Both the position numbers and the translations under genes were made by a program. From Dolomitihabitans soli (GTDB taxonomy: Bacteria > Actinomycetota > Actinomycetes > Streptosporangiales > Streptosporangiaceae): 64,000 bases of DNA. Under the pieces are notes generated by a model. It was not told where the DNA came from. It did no database searches and saw nothing but the letters and a program-made list of their open reading frames with translations. Where the stretch lies: NCBI RefSeq assembly GCF_022213955.1, contig NZ_JAKNTW010000033.1:62001-126000 (forward strand). The letters are read 5' to 3'. This document shows positions 62,185 through 64,000 of the stretch, piece by piece (the stretch's first letter is position 1; every line of letters begins with the position of its first letter).

Positions 62185-62200
62185 CTTACAGGCCGTTAAC
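62185..62200 (+). promoter_or_regulatory. Response-regulator motif CTTACA-N5-YTAAC, site B
   Basis: CTTACAGGCCGTTAAC lies 62 bp before the small lipoprotein gene at 62263. A TACAAAT stretch at 62211-62217 may be the -10 element. Confidence 0.6.
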
Positions 62201-62262
62201 CCCGCTGGCCGTACAAATCGGACCGTGCGAGAGGCGCGTGTCCTCCGTGCGGAGGTGACGAC

Positions 62263-62499
62263 ATGGAACGACGGCGGCTGGCCGCGCTGGCGGCGGCGCC
62301 GCTCTCCCTGAGTCTCGCGGCGTGCGGCGTGGGGGCGGTCGCGAATGAGGCCCAGGCCGACCTGGCTCGCTGCCTGCGAGACAACGGAGTTCAGGTGCCC
62401 ACTCCGGAGACCGGCGGCCCGATCCGGCTGGGCGAGGCACGGGTGGGCCGTGAGCACTTGGAGTCGGCGATGCGTGAATGCAGTGGAGGCAAGAGATGA
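62263..62499 (+). CDS. Small lipoprotein, single CLRdNGV motif
   Basis: A 78-residue protein with a signal peptide ending in LSLAAC (lipobox Cys ~21) and one [19 protein letters not shown] unit plus a C-terminal AMRECSGG, mirroring one repeat of the lipoprotein at 59739. Its stop overlaps the ATG of the efflux adaptor (ATGA), so it is translated with it; probably an outer-face accessory subunit of the exporter (inference). ATG 62263. Confidence 0.72.
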   Translation: MERRRLAALAAAPLSLSLAACGVGAVANEAQADLARCLRDNGVQVPTPETGGPIRLGEARVGREHLESAMRECSGGKR

Positions 62500-63557
62500 G
62501 ACGCAAGGGCGCACTGCTGGCAGGAGTGGCGGCGGTCGTGGTGCTCGGCGGCGCGGGCGTGGGCGTGGCGGTGTTCGGCGGCGGCGAGCCCGCGGTGGGC
62601 AGCACCGCGCCGGTGCCCGCCTCGACCACCGAGGTGACCAAGGGCGACCTGGTGGACACCAAGACCGTGGACGGCAAGCTCACCTACGACGACCAGCGCG
62701 AACTGGTCGCCACCGGTCAGGGCACGGTCACCGCGGTGCCCGCCGAGGGCGCGGTCGTCAAGCGCGGCCGGGCGCTGCTCAAGCTCGACCGCGAACCCCT
62801 GGTGCTGATGTACGGCAAGACCCCGCTCTACCGGACCCTCGACCAGAACGTCACCGACGGCCCCGACGTCGAACAGCTGGAACGCAACCTCAGGGCGCTC
62901 GGCTACGGCGCGGACATGACGGTGGACGAGGACTTCACCTACGCCACCTACCAGGCCGTGCTCGACTGGCAGGAGGACCGGGGACTGCCGGAGACCGGCA
63001 GCGTGGACGACACCCAGGTCGTCTTCCTCGACGGCGCGGTGCGGATCGCGGGGCGGTCCGTCGAGGTGGGCGACAAGATCGGGCCGGGGCAGAAGGCGCT
63101 GACCCTGTCGGGCTCCCGAAGGGTCGTCACCGTCGATCTGGACACCGCCGACCAGGAACTCGCCAGGAAGGGCGCGAAGGTCACCGTCGAGCTGCCCGGC
63201 GGCAAGGAGGTCACCGGGAAGATCAGCGAGGTCGGGACCGTGGCCGAGGTGATACCGGAGGAGCAGGGCGGCGGCTCGACGATCGATGTCGAGATCAGCC
63301 TCGGGAAGACCGGCGCCGGCCGGTTCGACCAGGCCCCGGTCACCGTCCACCTGGAGAGCGAGCGGGTGAAGGACGTCCTCACGGTGCCCGTCGAGGCGCT
63401 GCTGGCCCTGCGCGAGGGCGGTTTCGGCGTCGAGGTCGTCGAGGGGACCGCCACCCGCCTGCTCCCCGTGGAGACCGGTGCGTACGGCGAGGGCCGGGTC
63501 GAGATCTCCGGCGACGGGCTCGCCGAAGGCATGAAGGTCGGGGTGCCCACCTCGTGA
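62496..63557 (+). CDS. Efflux adaptor (HlyD-like) with peptidoglycan-binding domain
   Basis: A 353-residue membrane-fusion-type protein. One N-terminal helix (residues ~7-30), a barrel-sandwich part ([25 protein letters not shown]), then a PG-binding-1 domain ([15 protein letters not shown] ... [20 protein letters not shown]) and a beta-barrel. Adaptors of this type join MacB-like ABC exporters in Gram-positives. ATG 62496 overlaps the previous stop; its own stop overlaps the ABC ATPase start. Confidence 0.88.
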   Translation: MRRKGALLAGVAAVVVLGGAGVGVAVFGGGEPAVGSTAPVPASTTEVTKGDLVDTKTVDGKLTYDDQRELVATGQGTVTAVPAEGAVVKRGRALLKLDREPLVLMYGKTPLYRTLDQNVTDGPDVEQLERNLRALGYGADMTVDEDFTYATYQAVLDWQEDRGLPETGSVDDTQVVFLDGAVRIAGRSVEVGDKIGPGQKALTLSGSRRVVTVDLDTADQELARKGAKVTVELPGGKEVTGKISEVGTVAEVIPEEQGGGSTIDVEISLGKTGAGRFDQAPVTVHLESERVKDVLTVPVEALLALREGGFGVEVVEGTATRLLPVETGAYGEGRVEISGDGLAEGMKVGVPTS

Positions 63558-64000
63558 ACGTCGTCGAACTCGTCAGCGTGACCAAGGTCTACTCCGGCGA
63601 CGTGGCAGCCCTGCGGGGCGTCGACCTGGAGATCGGAGCGGGGGAACTGGTGGCCATCGTGGGTCCGTCGGGCTCCGGCAAGTCGACGCTGCTGCACATG
63701 ATCGGCACTCTCGACCTCCCCACTTCGGGGACCGTGCGGATCGCCGGATACGACGTGGGCACGTTGTCGGACCGCGAACTGTCCGCGCTGCGCTCGCGCC
63801 ACCTCGGTTTCGTGTTCCAGCAGTTCCACCTCGCCGCCGGTGTGAACGCGCTGGACAACGTCGCGGACGGGCTGCTCTACAACGGCGTCCACCTGCGGGA
63901 ACGCAGGGAGCGGGCGGCGGCGGCGCTGGAGCGCGTCGGCCTCGGCCACCGCCTCGGCCACCGGCCCGACCAGCTCTCCGGCGGGGAACAGCAGCGGGTG
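63554..64000 (+). CDS. MacB/LolD-type ABC transporter ATPase (3' end beyond window)
   Basis: The first 149 codons of an export ATPase. Walker A is GPSGSGKST near residue 37, the Q-loop is VFQQFHL, and the signature LSGGEQQRV is at the very end of the window. GTG 63554 overlaps the adaptor stop (GTGA). The matching FtsX-like permease should follow outside the window. Confidence 0.92.
   Translation, partial: MNVVELVSVTKVYSGDVAALRGVDLEIGAGELVAIVGPSGSGKSTLLHMIGTLDLPTSGTVRIAGYDVGTLSDRELSALRSRHLGFVFQQFHLAAGVNALDNVADGLLYNGVHLRERRERAAAALERVGLGHRLGHRPDQLSGGEQQRV

Overview
The window is about 72% G+C, uses GTG starts often, and carries actinobacterial marker genes: a HrdB-type principal sigma factor with a Lys/Ala-rich N-terminus, a FasR-type regulator in front of fabD-fabH-acpP-fabF, and small families such as DUF3145, DUF5998 and DUF7455. 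It looks like chromosomal DNA of a filamentous actinomycete, probably Streptosporangiaceae-like (inference from gene content only). I saw no rRNA, tRNA, CRISPR array, intact insertion sequence or prophage.

Layout. 1-11.7 kb: a truncated MFS exporter, a TPR/membrane/split-barrel protein, a membrane-anchored twin CbxX-type AAA ATPase, and a complete peptide-type ABC importer (two permeases, fused double ATPase, lipoprotein). 11.9-16.5 kb: the 5-oxoprolinase genes pxpA-pxpB-pxpC, preceded by a 145-bp tandem repeat and a DUF1841-like protein. 17-26.7 kb: an HhH-GPD protein, a PAS/GAF/PP2C phosphatase, rpoD, yaaA, an OsmC protein, a divergent SDR/TetR pair and a repeat-bearing acetyltransferase. 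27-36 kb: parE and parC, about 4.6 kb apart, with a histidine kinase, a VIT1-type transporter, a beta-carbonic anhydrase, a thioredoxin-like protein and a VOC protein between them. 36-44.7 kb: a TauD-type dioxygenase, a RecQ-type helicase with a C-terminal phosphoribosyltransferase motif, a PfkB kinase, a GNAT/acyl-CoA synthetase fusion, a DUF5998 protein and a sulfurtransferase.

44.65-49.6 kb holds the most unusual unit: four tightly packed minus-strand genes for a cytoplasmic subtilisin-like protease, an ECF sigma factor, a small predicted beta-rich protein and a TPR-CHAT (caspase-fold) protease. The pieces resemble, without any CRISPR genes, the TPR-CHAT/sigma-factor logic of type III-E systems. 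50.4-56.6 kb is the fatty-acid synthesis operon fasR/fabD-fabH-acpP-fabF-accD, with a palindrome in front of fabD. 56.6-58.7 kb is a DUF1190/ATP-grasp/DUF350 envelope cluster. 58.8-64 kb contains a WYL regulator and a two-component system flanked by two related small lipoproteins, an efflux adaptor and a MacB-type ATPase running off the end. Three copies of one DNA motif (CTTACA-N5-YTAAC) tie this last group together as a likely regulon.

A recurring feature is short in-frame tandem repeats inside otherwise ordinary genes (12, 21, 24 and 75 bp units), suggesting an active minisatellite process. Start codons were reassigned wherever a ribosome binding site, stop/start overlap or family alignment favoured an internal start.
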